Part shown: positions 48,142 to 59,849 of the stretch, one piece after another
How positions within the stretch are numbered: position 1 is the first letter of the stretch
Layout of the letters: each line of letters starts with the position of its first letter
From: Candidatus Amarobacillus elongatus
Lineage (GTDB): Bacteria; Chloroflexota; Dehalococcoidia; Tepidiformales; Tepidiformaceae
Assembly (NCBI GenBank): GCA_016703545.1
Contig: JADJBX010000003.1
Span: 432,925 to 496,924, forward strand
Reading direction: 5' to 3'
Length of the DNA stretch: 64,000 nt
Translations under genes and position numbers: made by a program
Notes under the pieces: generated by a model
Told to the model about the DNA's origin: nothing
The model's input: only the letters and a program-made list of their open reading frames with translations
Database searches by the model: none

Positions 48142-48315
48142 TCGGAACCCCCGTCGACGTCACGCGCACGGTACCCCTTCGCAAGGAGCCGGAGAACGGG
48201 CGAATCGGAACCGGATCCCGGGGCGCTGGGCCATGCGCAACGCGGTGGCATCGGGGCGGGCGGGCTGGGAGAATGGCCGTGCCGGGACCAACCCCGTGCG
48301 AACGGAGCTTCGCCC

Positions 48316-49192
48316 ATGAGCGGCACCCGGCCCATTTCCGAAACCCGCGTACAGGCGAACGGACTCACGTTCGCGGTCACGGATTGGCCAGGCGCCGAGC
48401 CGGCGGTCTTCCTCGCGCACGCCACCAGCTTCCACGCGCGCTGCTGGGACCAGGTTGTGGAACGCCTGCCCGGGATTCACTGCATCGCCATCGATATGCG
48501 CGGGCACGGGCGCAGCGACCGGCCACCACCGCCGTACCCGTGGCTCGCGTTCGGCGAGGACGTGGCCGCGGTCGCCGAGGCGCTCGGCCTGCGGGGAACA
48601 CTTGGCGTTGGGCATTCGAAGGGCGGGCACGCCGTCATCAACGGCGCCTTCCTGAATCCTTCCGCCTTCGCCGCGCTCCTCCTCATCGACCCCGTCGTGT
48701 GGCGCCGCGGGCGCGATACAGCCTGCCCGCGCCGCTGACGCAGCACCCCTCGGCGAAGCGACGGAACCACTGGGCCTCGCCCGGTAGAATTCTTCCGAAC
48801 GGCTCGCCGGCCGCGAGCCGTTCTCACTCTGGGACCCGCTCGTCCTCCGGGACTACTGCGAATTCGGACTCCTGCCCCGGCCCGCCGGCGACGGGTACGA
48901 ACTCGCCTGCCCGCCAGAGATCGAGTCGCTGCTCTACTCGGGCGGCGCCGGCGAAGCGGACCCATATCCGGCGATCGAGAGCCTGGAGTTGCCGGTCCGC
49001 ATCGTCCGGGCGCGGGTCCGCGCCGAGGGAGAGGACGCCGCCCCGATGTCCACCTCCACCTGCGAACCCGGCCTCGCCACCCATTTCAAACATGCCGAGG
49101 ACGTCTACCTTCCCGAGTACGGCCACTTCATCCCCATGCAGTCCCCGGAAACCGTTGCCACCCACATCCGCGAACTCTGGCGCCGCCTCTGA
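48316..49192 (+). CDS. Alpha/beta hydrolase, several frameshifts
   Basis: The first 135 residues are in one frame: LTFAVTDWPGAEPAVFLAHA, MRGHGRSDRPPPPYPW, and the nucleophile elbow VGHSKGGHAVINGAFL with Ser. The next 30 residues (RYSLPAPLTQHPSAKRRNHW) are in a second. A third frame from about 48820 reads EPFSLWDPLVLRDYCEF, then YELACPPEIESLLYSGGAGE and HAEDVYLPEYGHFIPMQSPE, with the catalytic His. Breaks occur near 48701, 48785 and 48800. The restored protein is about 292 residues, normal for the family. The start is the ATG at 48316. The substrate is unknown. Confidence 0.78.
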
Positions 49193-49255
49193 CGGATGCC
49201 GGGGGCGTTGCAGCGCCGCACCGGCACAGCCACCGCCGACGTTGCGCCAATGGCG

Positions 49256-49876
49256 CTACCGCTTGCGTACCGCGTACGTCAGGTGCGTCACCCGCTGCGA
49301 GGGTTCGGTGCGAATCGGTTCGAGGGCAATGCGGGCCGCGTCCACGCCTTCGAACAGCCGGACCCCGTCGCCAAACAGCACGGGCGACAGCGCGATCGAG
49401 AACTCATCGACCAGGCCGGCGTTGAGGTACTGCAGGATCGTCTCGCCGCCACCGGCGATGCGGACATCGCGGGCACCGGCCGCCTCGCGGGCCTTCCCGA
49501 GCGCGGCCTCGATGCCGTCGTTCACGAAGTGGGAGGTCGTTCCCCCAGGCCGCTCCCAAGGCTCGCGCCGCTCGTGCGTGACGACGTAGACAGGGGTGTG
49601 GAAAGGGGCGTCCTCCGGCCAGGCGTGTTCACCCCCATCGAACCTGCGCTTCCCCATCACGCTGGCGCCAGTGCGCTCGAACGTCTCCCGCAGGATGTCG
49701 TTATCGCGCCCCTCCTCGCCGCCCTCGCCGAACTTCAGGTTCTCCCGGAAGAACCGCTGCGGGAACACCCACTGCTGCAGCTCCATCCACTGCGGCCCCA
49801 TCAGCTGGCCGAGTGACCGGGGTGCGATGTACCCGTCGAGCGACATCGATACGCTGAAGAACACCTTCCCGGCCAT
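49256..49876 (-). CDS. Dihydrofolate reductase-like (RibD C-terminal) family protein
   Basis: 206 residues. MAGKVFFSVSMSLDGYIAPR is the typical start of RibD C-domain/DHFR-like proteins; GASVMGKRRFDGGE, GKAREAAGARDVRIAGGGET and VDEFSIALSPVLFGDG follow. It is probably an NAD(P)H-dependent reductase with unknown substrate. Genes of this type are common downstream of ArsR-SRPBCC pairs, as here. The ATG at 49876 overlaps the upstream stop by one base. Confidence 0.85.
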   Translation of the reverse strand: MAGKVFFSVSMSLDGYIAPRSLGQLMGPQWMELQQWVFPQRFFRENLKFGEGGEEGRDNDILRETFERTGASVMGKRRFDGGEHAWPEDAPFHTPVYVVTHERREPWERPGGTTSHFVNDGIEAALGKAREAAGARDVRIAGGGETILQYLNAGLVDEFSIALSPVLFGDGVRLFEGVDAARIALEPIRTEPSQRVTHLTYAVRKR

Positions 49877-50382
49877 CAGCGGTCCGCTCCCTTACGGACG
49901 AGCTCGGCGACATACGCGGCCAGGTGGCCAAGGGTTTGCTCGCCACCCTCGATCGCGTGGTACTTCTCGATCGCCTCATCACGCAGCTCCTTCGTGGGAA
50001 ACAGCGTGCGCATCTCGATACGCGTCGCCGTGCCGGTCGTTTCGAAGGTGAGGACCGATTCGAAGGCGTTCGGGTCGTCGCGGGACTCGCCGTGCAGAAG
50101 CGCAATGCGATCGGGCGGGACGATCTCCCGCCACGTGATCCACTCCTGGTAGTCCGTCCCGTCCGGCCCGTGCATGACGAAGTCCCATTCCCCGCCGGCG
50201 CGGAACTCGAACGACCGCGTCGTGGTGGTGAACCCCTCCGGGCCCCACCACTGAGACAGGTGACGAACTTCCGTGAACGCCTCGAACACCACCTCGCGGG
50301 GGGCCTCGATGACCCGCGAGATAATGACCTCGCGGTCGGCCGTCGTGGATTGCCCGGCGGCACCCTGTCCTCTCGCACTCAT
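49876..50382 (-). CDS. SRPBCC (AHSA1-like) domain protein
   Basis: 168 residues. REVIISRVIEAPREVVFEAF, RHLSQWWGPEGFTTT, FEFRAGGEWDFVMHGPDGTD and the C-terminal helix EGGEQTLGHLAAYVAELV fit the activator-of-Hsp90 homologue family (START-like fold). Such proteins bind hydrophobic ligands. It lies between an ArsR regulator and a DHFR-like gene with almost no spacing. Confidence 0.88.
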   Translation of the reverse strand: MSARGQGAAGQSTTADREVIISRVIEAPREVVFEAFTEVRHLSQWWGPEGFTTTTRSFEFRAGGEWDFVMHGPDGTDYQEWITWREIVPPDRIALLHGESRDDPNAFESVLTFETTGTATRIEMRTLFPTKELRDEAIEKYHAIEGGEQTLGHLAAYVAELVRKGADR

Positions 50383-50385
50383 CAG

Positions 50386-50727
50386 CTACTCCTCCTGCCG
50401 TTGCTGCTTCAGTTCCTGCACATAGGCGTCGAGCCGGCCGAAGCTTTCGTTCCAGAAACGCTCGAACCCGCCGGTCCATTCGTGGATGGGCCGCAGGCCG
50501 CCCGCATTCAGCCCGTACATTCTTTGCTTGCCGGCCTTGCGGTCCTGCACGAGCCCGACCTCCCGCAGCACGCGGAGGTGCTTGGACGCGCGCGGCTGGG
50601 ACATCGCCAGCTCCCGCGCCAACTCGGTCACCGGCAGCTCGCCCCCGCGCAGCAGCACCAGGATCTCGCGGCGCTGCGGCTCGGCGATGGCGTTGAAGAC
50701 GTCCGACGTGGTGGCGGCTCGTGCCAT
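50386..50727 (-). CDS. ArsR-family transcriptional regulator
   Basis: 113 residues. The winged helix reads AIAEPQRREILVLLRGGELP, then LAMSQPRASKHLRVLREVGL and QDRKAGKQRMYGLN. No metal-binding cysteines are present, as is usual for ArsR proteins beside SRPBCC genes. The ATG at 50727 is chosen. It heads a three-gene operon and probably regulates it. Confidence 0.9.
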   Translation of the reverse strand: MARAATTSDVFNAIAEPQRREILVLLRGGELPVTELARELAMSQPRASKHLRVLREVGLVQDRKAGKQRMYGLNAGGLRPIHEWTGGFERFWNESFGRLDAYVQELKQQRQEE

Positions 50728-50739
50728 GGTCGAATCATA

Positions 50740-50753
50740 TGCCCATATCGGCA
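50740..50753. promoter_or_regulatory. Possible ArsR operator
   Basis: TGCCCATATCGGCA, a near-palindrome (TGCC/GGCA with a central ATAT), lies 13 bases before the ArsR start codon. It is placed where an autoregulatory operator would be. Confidence 0.4.
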
Positions 50754-50834
50754 CACGTCAAGGGAAAGCGAGTGCGCCGTTTCGCCGTCCCGGTTACCGG
50801 CATGCCCGCCGCCCCGGATACCCGGCGCGCGCCG

Positions 50835-51623
50835 CTACAGGATCTCGACGTTGATGGTCCGGCTACTGCATGCATTCCCCGCGCAGGCCGTCACCGTGAC
50901 CGCATGGAAGCCGGCGGCGGTGAACACGGGACTGAACATCTCGCCGGTTCCTGACGCTGGTGTGCCCCCGGCTGCCGTCCACGAAAAACTGGTCGCGACC
51001 GGCCCGGTGTCGCCCATGAACACGCGGCACACCGAGGCGACGTTCCTGTCCACCCTCGTGCAGGTGACGTTTCGAATGACGGGCGGAGTCAGCGTGGGTG
51101 TCGGTGTCCGAGTTGGCGCCGGCGGGGGTGTCGCCGTCGGAATCCTTGTCGATGAGGGTGTGGATGTCGCGGTTGGCGTGTTCGTCGCGGACACCGTTGA
51201 CGTCACGGTCGCGGCTGGCGTGGACGTTGCGGGCGGCGTCGCCGAGGCGGATACGCCCGGGACGGTCGGCGTTGGTCCGGGGGTGCTTGTTCCGTTCGCC
51301 GGCATGGTCGCCGTGCCGGTCGCCTCAACGGGGGCCGTTGCCACGTGGGTCGGCGTTGCGCTTGCAATGGCTGCCGGGCTTTCGATGCCGCCGGGGGTCG
51401 AATGACCGGCAGCGGTGGACGTCTTTGTTTCGCCCGGCCGGATTGTTGCTGTGGCGAACGGCGACGGGGGCGGGGCGGCCGCGCCGCCATCGCCATTGGT
51501 GGCCACGATGGCCGAAAAGACCGCGACCACCGCAAGCACCCCGGCCGCAATCCCAACGGCAATGGGCCACCAGCCGCGACTCGGCCCGGCACTGACAATT
51601 GGAGGTTGGGGACGGCCGGGCAC
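50835..51623 (-). CDS. Thr-rich stalk membrane protein with external Ig/PKD-like domain
   Basis: 262 residues in this frame. A membrane helix (WWPIAVGIAAGVLAVVAVFS, about 19-40) is followed by a Thr/Ala/Pro stalk (about 60-175). Then comes a beta-sandwich-like domain with four cysteines (RNVTCTRVD, VASVCRVFMGD, TACAGNACSSRTINVEIL). The domain resembles PKD/Ig-type modules (SFSWTAAGGTPASGTGEMFS). Adding one C near 51625 would join this frame to the amidoligase-like gene upstream, so the two could be one fused protein. If separate, the start is the GTG at 51623. Confidence 0.65.
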   Translation of the reverse strand: MPGRPQPPIVSAGPSRGWWPIAVGIAAGVLAVVAVFSAIVATNGDGGAAAPPPSPFATATIRPGETKTSTAAGHSTPGGIESPAAIASATPTHVATAPVEATGTATMPANGTSTPGPTPTVPGVSASATPPATSTPAATVTSTVSATNTPTATSTPSSTRIPTATPPPAPTRTPTPTLTPPVIRNVTCTRVDRNVASVCRVFMGDTGPVATSFSWTAAGGTPASGTGEMFSPVFTAAGFHAVTVTACAGNACSSRTINVEIL

Positions 51624-51626
51624 CGG

Positions 51627-52992
51627 CCCCTGCCCGCGGGCGGAGGCGGAAGCGGTGAGCCAGCCGCGGATGGCGAGGCGGGCAGCACGACCATCTTGCC
51701 CGGGCGACCCACAACGCCCGTCGCTTTACCAGGTCGCGCCGCGGGGTGCGGGCGCTTGCCGGGCCTCACCGCCGTCGGTTCCTCGCGGCGCCGGTACTCC
51801 GCAGGCAGGAGGTCGAGCGGGTTCGCGGCCAGTTCGTCGTACAGTCCCGGCTCAACCGCCTGCGCGTGGCTCGCGAGCAGACGGCCCGAGGGTGGGGCCG
51901 CGAGGAACGCCGCGACCATGCCGTCGAGCGTGCCAGCGCACAGCTCGCGCTCGAATCGTTCCATCGCTCGCCGCGGCACGGTCGCGAACGCGCGGCGAGG
52001 TCCGCTGAGCCGAAAGACCGTGAAGTCCCACGTCGCGATGACCGGCTCGACGTCGAACGCGGGACGCTGGTGGGCGCGCGGAGAACGGTACGAACCCGTC
52101 GGCCGCCCCGGGAACGTACGTTCGCCGGCCGCATCCACGAGCGTGCAATGCGCCACGAGTCCTCAAGGCGCTCGCCGAGGGTGGTGGAACTTCCATCCTG
52201 CAGAGGGAGCACCGCGCGCGGCCCCGCTTCGTACAGATCGAATCCGAACGCTGCGTGGCGATGCAGCCGGTAACCGAAGCGCTCCCTCCCCGGCAGGAGC
52301 GACGCGGCAAGGGGCGGCGGCAAGCGCGATTCCTGACCCTTCCTCACCGCCTCCGCGGTTGCGCGAACGGTGCCCACCGCGAACCTGGCGGCCGTGGCGA
52401 GCTGCTCTCGTTCGATGAAGTCGCCGCAGAGTTCGAGCCGTCCCGGCCGCGGCCGCACGTAGATGCCCAGGGAGTCCTCGCGCTCGGCGATGGCGGCGAA
52501 GGCGGGGCCGAAGGTCAGGGCATAGCGGCGGGCGATCGCGTCGAGGTCGCCGCGCGGCACCGCGATGTTGATGTGGGTCGAATAGCCATCCAGCCGCATC
52601 CCGGCCGGGAGCAGCGTCTCGAGCGTGCGACGCCCCTCGTCCGCGAGCGCCACCACCTCGGAGCCGAACCCGCGGCCAACACGCACGGGAGGCGTGACCA
52701 CCTCCGCCTCAAGTTCGTCCGCGGTGAGGGCCAATCCCGAGTCGAGGCGGTACGCGTTGGCGTCACCGGGATCGAGGCGCCGGCCGCGAACGGGAAGGCG
52801 GTGCAACAGGTCGCGGAAATCGACGGCGTTGCCGTCGCCATCGAGGACGCGGTACTCGTGCTCGACACCAGCGAACGCGCCGGAGTGGCCCGGGTCGCGG
52901 CAGTTCGCGAAGGCGCGGGCAAAGCACTCGCACACATCGTTGGCATCGTAAGCAGACACCAGCCTCCAGCGGGCCCCGAACGGCGCGCTCAC
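51627..52992 (-). CDS. Amidoligase/GCS2-like protein, frameshifted
   Basis: The first 280 residues (from the GTG at 52992) include GVEHEYRVLDGDGNAVDFRD, RLDSGLALTADELEAEVVTP, GYSTHINIAVPRGD and RPRPGRLELCGDFIE. These match the carboxylate-amine ligase (amidoligase/GCS2) pattern: an E-H/E-Y strand, an E-x-x-T-P site and a T-H-I-N motif. Near 52150 the frame shifts and reading continues as HCTLVDAAGERTFPGRPTGS, DFTVFRLSGPRRA and ELAANPLDLLPAEYRRREEP. A Pro/Lys-rich part with three RPGK motifs follows and runs toward the stalk protein. The 3' end is uncertain because a second indel (about 51625) may fuse it to that gene. Amidoligases form amide bonds between carboxylates and amines; the substrate is unknown. 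Confidence 0.6.
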
Positions 52993-53125
52993 GGGGTCAT
53001 GCCTCTCCCGCCGAGGCTGCTATCGCCAGCGATACGACGACTGACCCGGACGAACCGCCTCCACACCATCGAGATGGGTCCTGGCGGTTATTGATGCCTC
53101 GGTCCGCGCCGCGTCACCCCGGCGG

Positions 53126-53524
53126 TCAGTTGTTCGTGATGTTGCTGCGCGACTTGACCACCGTGCTGGCTGCCGGGTCGTCCCCCGGTCCGGCATCGGC
53201 CGTTCGCTCAACCCCGTCGCCGTCACCGGCTGCTTCACCGCCGCCCGTGGCCGTTCGGAGGTTCTTGATATTGGAGTGGCTGGTGTTGATGGCGGTCTCG
53301 GTCGGGAGGTCGCCGCCGTTCGCGGTGCGGTCGATGTTGGACTTCGACAGGTTGAGATTCGACGTGGCGGCGGCGGCATCACCGCCGGCCCCCGGCTCCG
53401 CCTGTTCGGACGTGTTCGACTTCGAGCCTTTCACACGGGCCTCGGGGTCATCGTCCAGGCGGTCATCGCGGACGCCTTTGTCGTCCGCCTTCTTTGCTTC
53501 GGACCAGGTTTCCTTTTCGCCCAC
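53126..53524 (-). CDS. Small acidic protein with S-x-S-N repeats
   Basis: 132 residues, hydrophilic, without a signal peptide or membrane segment. Four motifs of the type S-K/H/R-S-N-I/T occur: GSKSNTSE, LSKSNIDRT, TSHSNIKNL and KSRSNITNN at the very C-terminus. They are spaced by Gly/Ala/Asp-rich linkers. The GTG at 53524 has a perfect AGGAGG ribosome binding site seven bases upstream; the longer frame from 53548 lacks one. I recognise no family. The repeats are the only hint of structure; they could be beta-turn or self-assembly units. Confidence 0.6.
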   Translation of the reverse strand: MGEKETWSEAKKADDKGVRDDRLDDDPEARVKGSKSNTSEQAEPGAGGDAAAATSNLNLSKSNIDRTANGGDLPTETAINTSHSNIKNLRTATGGGEAAGDGDGVERTADAGPGDDPAASTVVKSRSNITNN

Positions 53525-53825
53525 GACGGGCCTCCTCGGCTGCGGCACACTGGCCGTGCAGCCGAGATCCTACGGCCTATGTCAACAGAGCCAGCTACGA
53601 AGACCCTCGGAATTGGCCACTGCTCGTGCCATGGGGGCGAGTCAGGTCCGTCATGGGCACGCGTCCTTCGAGGTCGGGTTCCGGCCACGCCCCGTAGATG
53701 CGCGCTGCGCCCCCCGGACACCTGAACGCTGATCCCGGTCGAAGATCGCCGCGGTGCCCGCAATTGTCGCTGCTGCCGGTATGATTCGAACCAGCGAAGG
53801 TCGGCGTGATGTCGAGGTGAAGTGA
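53525..53825. other. Intergenic region before the restriction-modification cassette
   Basis: 301 bases between divergent genes. No RNA gene or coding frame is convincing. TATGAT at 53780-53785 is a fair -10 for the methylase gene but has no good -35. Confidence 0.5.
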
Positions 53826-54563
53826 ATGGCGGAATTCTCATTGGCGGAGCCCGGCGCCCCTGGTGTCAGGCCTCCCACGCGCGGCCAGCGTCGCACCGCC
53901 GAACAGACGACACATGTGAAGTCCCGCCAGCGTGTCGCCGACCATGGCGAAGTGTTCACCCCGCCATGGATGGTCGAGGCGATGCTGGACCTGGTGCGAG
54001 CGGAGACAGAACGCATCGACTCGCGCTTCCTGGAACCGGCCTGCGGCAGCGGCAACTTCCTGGTCGCGATTCTGCGGCGAAAGTTGGCCGCCGTGGAGCT
54101 GCGCTACGGCCGCTCCGAGTTCGAACGGCGGCATTACGCCCTGCTCGCGCTCATGTGCATCTACGGGATCGAGCTGCTGCCCGACAACATCGCCGAGTGC
54201 CGGGCGAACGTGCTTGAGGTTCTCGCTGGGTACCTGGGCGTCGATGAAGGAAGCGAAACCTGGCGGGCCGCCTCGCACGTGCTCGCCGTGAACCTCGTTC
54301 ACGGCGACGCCCTGACGATGCGCACGCACGAAGGCGAGCCGATCACGTTCGCGGAGTGGGGGTACGTGGGCAAGGGGAGATTCCGGCGAAGGGATTTCCG
54401 GCTCGACATGCTCGCCATGTCATCCTCCTTCAGCATGGAAGGGTCGCTGTTCGCGCAGGCGGGGAAGCACGAGCTGTTCAACCCAACGCGGACCTACCCC
54501 CCGGCCACGCAGGCGGAGCTCGCCGAGAAGGCAGATGCGATGGATCTGGGGGAGCGGGAATGA
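53826..54563 (+). CDS. Methylase-family protein lacking a visible catalytic NPPY motif
   Basis: 245 residues. SAM-binding motif I is clear in RFLEPACGSGNFLVAILRRK, preceded by GEVFTPPWMVEAMLDLV, and motif II-like IYGIELLPDNIAECRANVLE follows. No N/D-P-P-Y/F motif IV is seen in the last 90 residues, which read FRLDMLAMSSSFSMEGSLFA. It may be a SAM-binding partner or the N-terminal part of a split methylase. The ATG at 53826 has GAGGTGAA upstream. The stop overlaps the next start (ATGA), so it is coupled to the full methylase. Confidence 0.78.
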   Translation: MAEFSLAEPGAPGVRPPTRGQRRTAEQTTHVKSRQRVADHGEVFTPPWMVEAMLDLVRAETERIDSRFLEPACGSGNFLVAILRRKLAAVELRYGRSEFERRHYALLALMCIYGIELLPDNIAECRANVLEVLAGYLGVDEGSETWRAASHVLAVNLVHGDALTMRTHEGEPITFAEWGYVGKGRFRRRDFRLDMLAMSSSFSMEGSLFAQAGKHELFNPTRTYPPATQAELAEKADAMDLGERE

Positions 54564-56169
54564 GCATCCAGGCGGCCTTCACTCTGCGCGGCCGGAACCC
54601 GGATGTGTTGACCTGCATCGCGAACCTTTCCAACGACGAGGTGTTCACGCCGCCGGAGTTCGCCAACCGGATGCTCGATACCGTCGCGGAGGCGTGGGCC
54701 GCAGCCAACAACGGCGCCAACATCTGGGCCGACCCCACGGTCCGGTTCCTGGACCCGTGCACGAAGTCAGGCGTCTTTCTCAGGGAGATCACCAGCAGGT
54801 TGATTGCGGGGCTGGCGGAGGAGATGCCGGACCTGCAAGCCCGCGTGCAGCACATCCTCACGCGGCAGGTGTACGGCATCGCCATCACGCAGCTCACGAG
54901 CATGCTCGCCCGGCGTAGCGTGTACTGCTCGAAGCACGCCGATGGGGAGCACTCCGTGGTGAAGGGGTTTACGTCCGCCGCCGGCAACATCTGGTTCGAA
55001 CGGATGGAGCACACCTGGGCTGACGGCAAGTGCGGCTACTGCGGCGCGAGCCAGAAGACGTTCGACCGCGGCGAAGGGCTCGAAACGCACGCCTACGCCT
55101 TCATCCATACGAGCAACATCAAGGCGCGCATGGCGGAGCTGTTCGGAGGGGATATGCAGTTCGACGTGATCATCGGGAATCCGCCATACCAGCTCGACGA
55201 CGGCGGGTTTGGAGCGAGTGCCATGCCCATCTACAATCGCTTTGTTGAGCAAGCGAAGGCACTGGAGCCGCGGTTCCTGACGATGGTCATCCCCGCGCGT
55301 TGGCTGTTTGGCGGACGCGGTCTGGACGATTTCCGCAAGACGATGTTGACGGATGGGCGAATCAGAACATTGGTCGACTATCCGGACAGCCGACAGGTCT
55401 TTCAAAGCGTGGACGTCGCAGGCGGAATCTGTTACTTCCTCTGGGACAGGGACAACCCTGGTGCCTGCAACGTAATTGAATTCGAGCGCGGTCAAGAGTC
55501 CACGCGAACAGTTCGACCGCTCCTAGAAGCGGGGGCAGAGGTATTTGTTCGGAGTAATCGCGCACTACCAATCTTAGGCAAGATCGTTCGCACAGAATCC
55601 GGCTCCGTGGACGTCCTTAGCTTGCCAGTGGGTAAGCGCTTCGAAAGACAAGTAAGCTCCCAGAAGCCCTTTGGACTGCGAACTTTCTTCCGCGGCTCAC
55701 CTCAAAGGACATCAGATAATGACGTACTCGTTCTTCAGAGCGGCGGACGTTCGTGGACTAATCGGACAGACATAGAAACCGGTCAAGAGCTAATTGATAA
55801 ATGGAAGGTATTCACCTCCAAGTCGTCTTCAGAGCACGCGGGCCAAGTTGATAAGAACGGGCAGCGGCGTGTCCTGTCGCTGTCAGGCATACTTCCGCCC
55901 GGTTCAGTCGTTACCGAGACATACGTACTGTTGGGCACATTCGATACGGAAGAGCAAGCCAGAAACTGCTTCTCGTATGTTACCACAAAGTTCTTTCCGG
56001 TTCCTGATATCCGCACGGTCGTCGGCGCAGGACCTAGCACGATCCGCATATGCGTTTGTTCCGATCCAAGATTTCTCCAAAGGGTGGACGGATGCCGAAC
56101 TGTATGCCAAGTATGGCCTCGCCGATGATGAAGTCGACTACATTGAGCGATGTCCGGCCAATGGCGCCG

Positions 56170-56177
<8 letters not shown>
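54560..56177 (+). CDS. Eco57I-like adenine-specific DNA methylase with specificity region (one frameshift)
   Basis: About 539 codons. It repeats the family start: EVFTPPEFANRMLDTVAEAW, then motif I FLDPCTKSGVFLREI. A CKYC-type element (KCGYCGASQKTFDRGEGLET) follows, then the catalytic VIIGNPPYQLDDGG. From about residue 270 the sequence becomes less conserved and GC falls (55350-56060), marking a target-recognition domain. An extra C at 55997 shifts the frame; the true C-terminus reads RFLISARSSAQDLARSAYAF, then FSKGWTDAELYAKYGLADDE. It transfers a methyl group to adenine. The stop at 56175-56177 overlaps the start of the helicase-nuclease, so the three genes form one operon. Confidence 0.88.
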
Positions 56178-58707
<2,530 letters not shown>

Positions 58708-58716
58708 CCCGGCATT

Positions 58717-58749
58717 GGCGCGAGGGGCGACCGGTGGCACCCTCGCGCC
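58717..58749. terminator. Bidirectional terminator after the cassette
   Basis: GGCGCGAGGG and its exact complement CCCTCGCGCC flank a 13-base loop between converging genes (helicase-nuclease and universal stress protein). Confidence 0.75.
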
Positions 58750-58781
58750 GGTTTCTGCGATACGCCGACTGCCCGCACGCC

Positions 58782-59666
58782 TCAGGAGGCGTGGGCGGCG
58801 GGGGCGCTGCGGACCATGAGCACGGGAAGCGGCGACTGGCCGAGGACTCCCATGGCGGCCCCGCCTGCGAACACGTGGTACTTCCGGCTGTGGCCATGCG
58901 TCGCCAGCGCGATGACCGACGCGCGCAGCTCCGTCGCCGCCTGGACGATGGCCGAGTCGATGCCGCCGAAGCGGACAATCGAGCGGACGACCGTTTCGAC
59001 GCGATCCGGGGCGGGGAAGCGGGAACGCAGCCGGTCGAGGTCGGCCGTCGCCTCCGCAATCTCGACGGCGTCGCCGCGGTCCCCCATGCGCGGCGCATGG
59101 ATGCGCAGCAGCGTCACCCTGACGGTGGGGTGGTCGCTCAGGGGCACCACGGCCTCGACCGCACGGAGCGAATCGTCCGAGCCGTCGCTGGTCAGGACGA
59201 TGTGGTAGTCCGGCCGCTGCGTGTCCGGCGGCGCGATCCGCTGCCCCGCGAGGAGCAACGGGATCGGTGTCTTGTTCAACACGCTGAGGGCCACGCTCCC
59301 GAGGAGCGCGTGGCGCACGGCGCTCGAACCGCGGCTGCTCATCGCGGCCACGACGGCGTCCTGCTCGGCGGCCGCGCGGAGGATGGAATCGTGGATCTCC
59401 TCCTCGCGCTGGCGCACCTCGATCACGGGATCGCCGGGCACGCTCATCTCGGCCATCCGGGCCGTCAGCTCCTCCTTCCAACGCGCGGAAACCACCTGCA
59501 CGGCCTCCTGCAGGCCGAGCCGGAACACGTCTCCGCAATCCAGCAGGGGGCTGAGCACGCGAACGACGACGAGGTCGGCTTCGAGCGCACGGGCGAGGCA
59601 GGACGCATGCGGGAGCACGGCGTCGGACACGGTTGAACCTTCGGTGGCGGCGAGAATGCGCGGCAT
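58782..59666 (-). CDS. Tandem universal stress protein (UspA)
   Basis: 294 residues with two Usp domains. Domain 1 begins MPRILAATEGSTVSDAVLPH and has SSRGSSAVRHALLGSVALSV; domain 2 begins YHIVLTSDGSDDSLRAVEAV and has THGHSRKYHVFAGGAA. The ATP-binding G-x2-G-x9-G pattern is partly degenerate in both. The ATG at 59666 has a clear AGGAGG site. It is downstream of the P-type ATPase on the same strand and may be co-transcribed. Confidence 0.88.
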   Translation of the reverse strand: MPRILAATEGSTVSDAVLPHASCLARALEADLVVVRVLSPLLDCGDVFRLGLQEAVQVVSARWKEELTARMAEMSVPGDPVIEVRQREEEIHDSILRAAAEQDAVVAAMSSRGSSAVRHALLGSVALSVLNKTPIPLLLAGQRIAPPDTQRPDYHIVLTSDGSDDSLRAVEAVVPLSDHPTVRVTLLRIHAPRMGDRGDAVEIAEATADLDRLRSRFPAPDRVETVVRSIVRFGGIDSAIVQAATELRASVIALATHGHSRKYHVFAGGAAMGVLGQSPLPVLMVRSAPAAHAS

Positions 59667-59849
59667 GACGGACCTCCTCAGTTTGTGGATGACGGGTTCG
59701 CGAACCGGGTACAGCCGGGGGAACCCTCGGCCCCGGTCGTCGTCACTGTCCCAGCGTACGTGCCGGGGCCTCTCGGGCTCAGGGTCATACGACCGTTTAT
59801 TCACGAACTCCCAGACGGCATTCGTCGCCGACTGTCCTCTCCGCTCATG

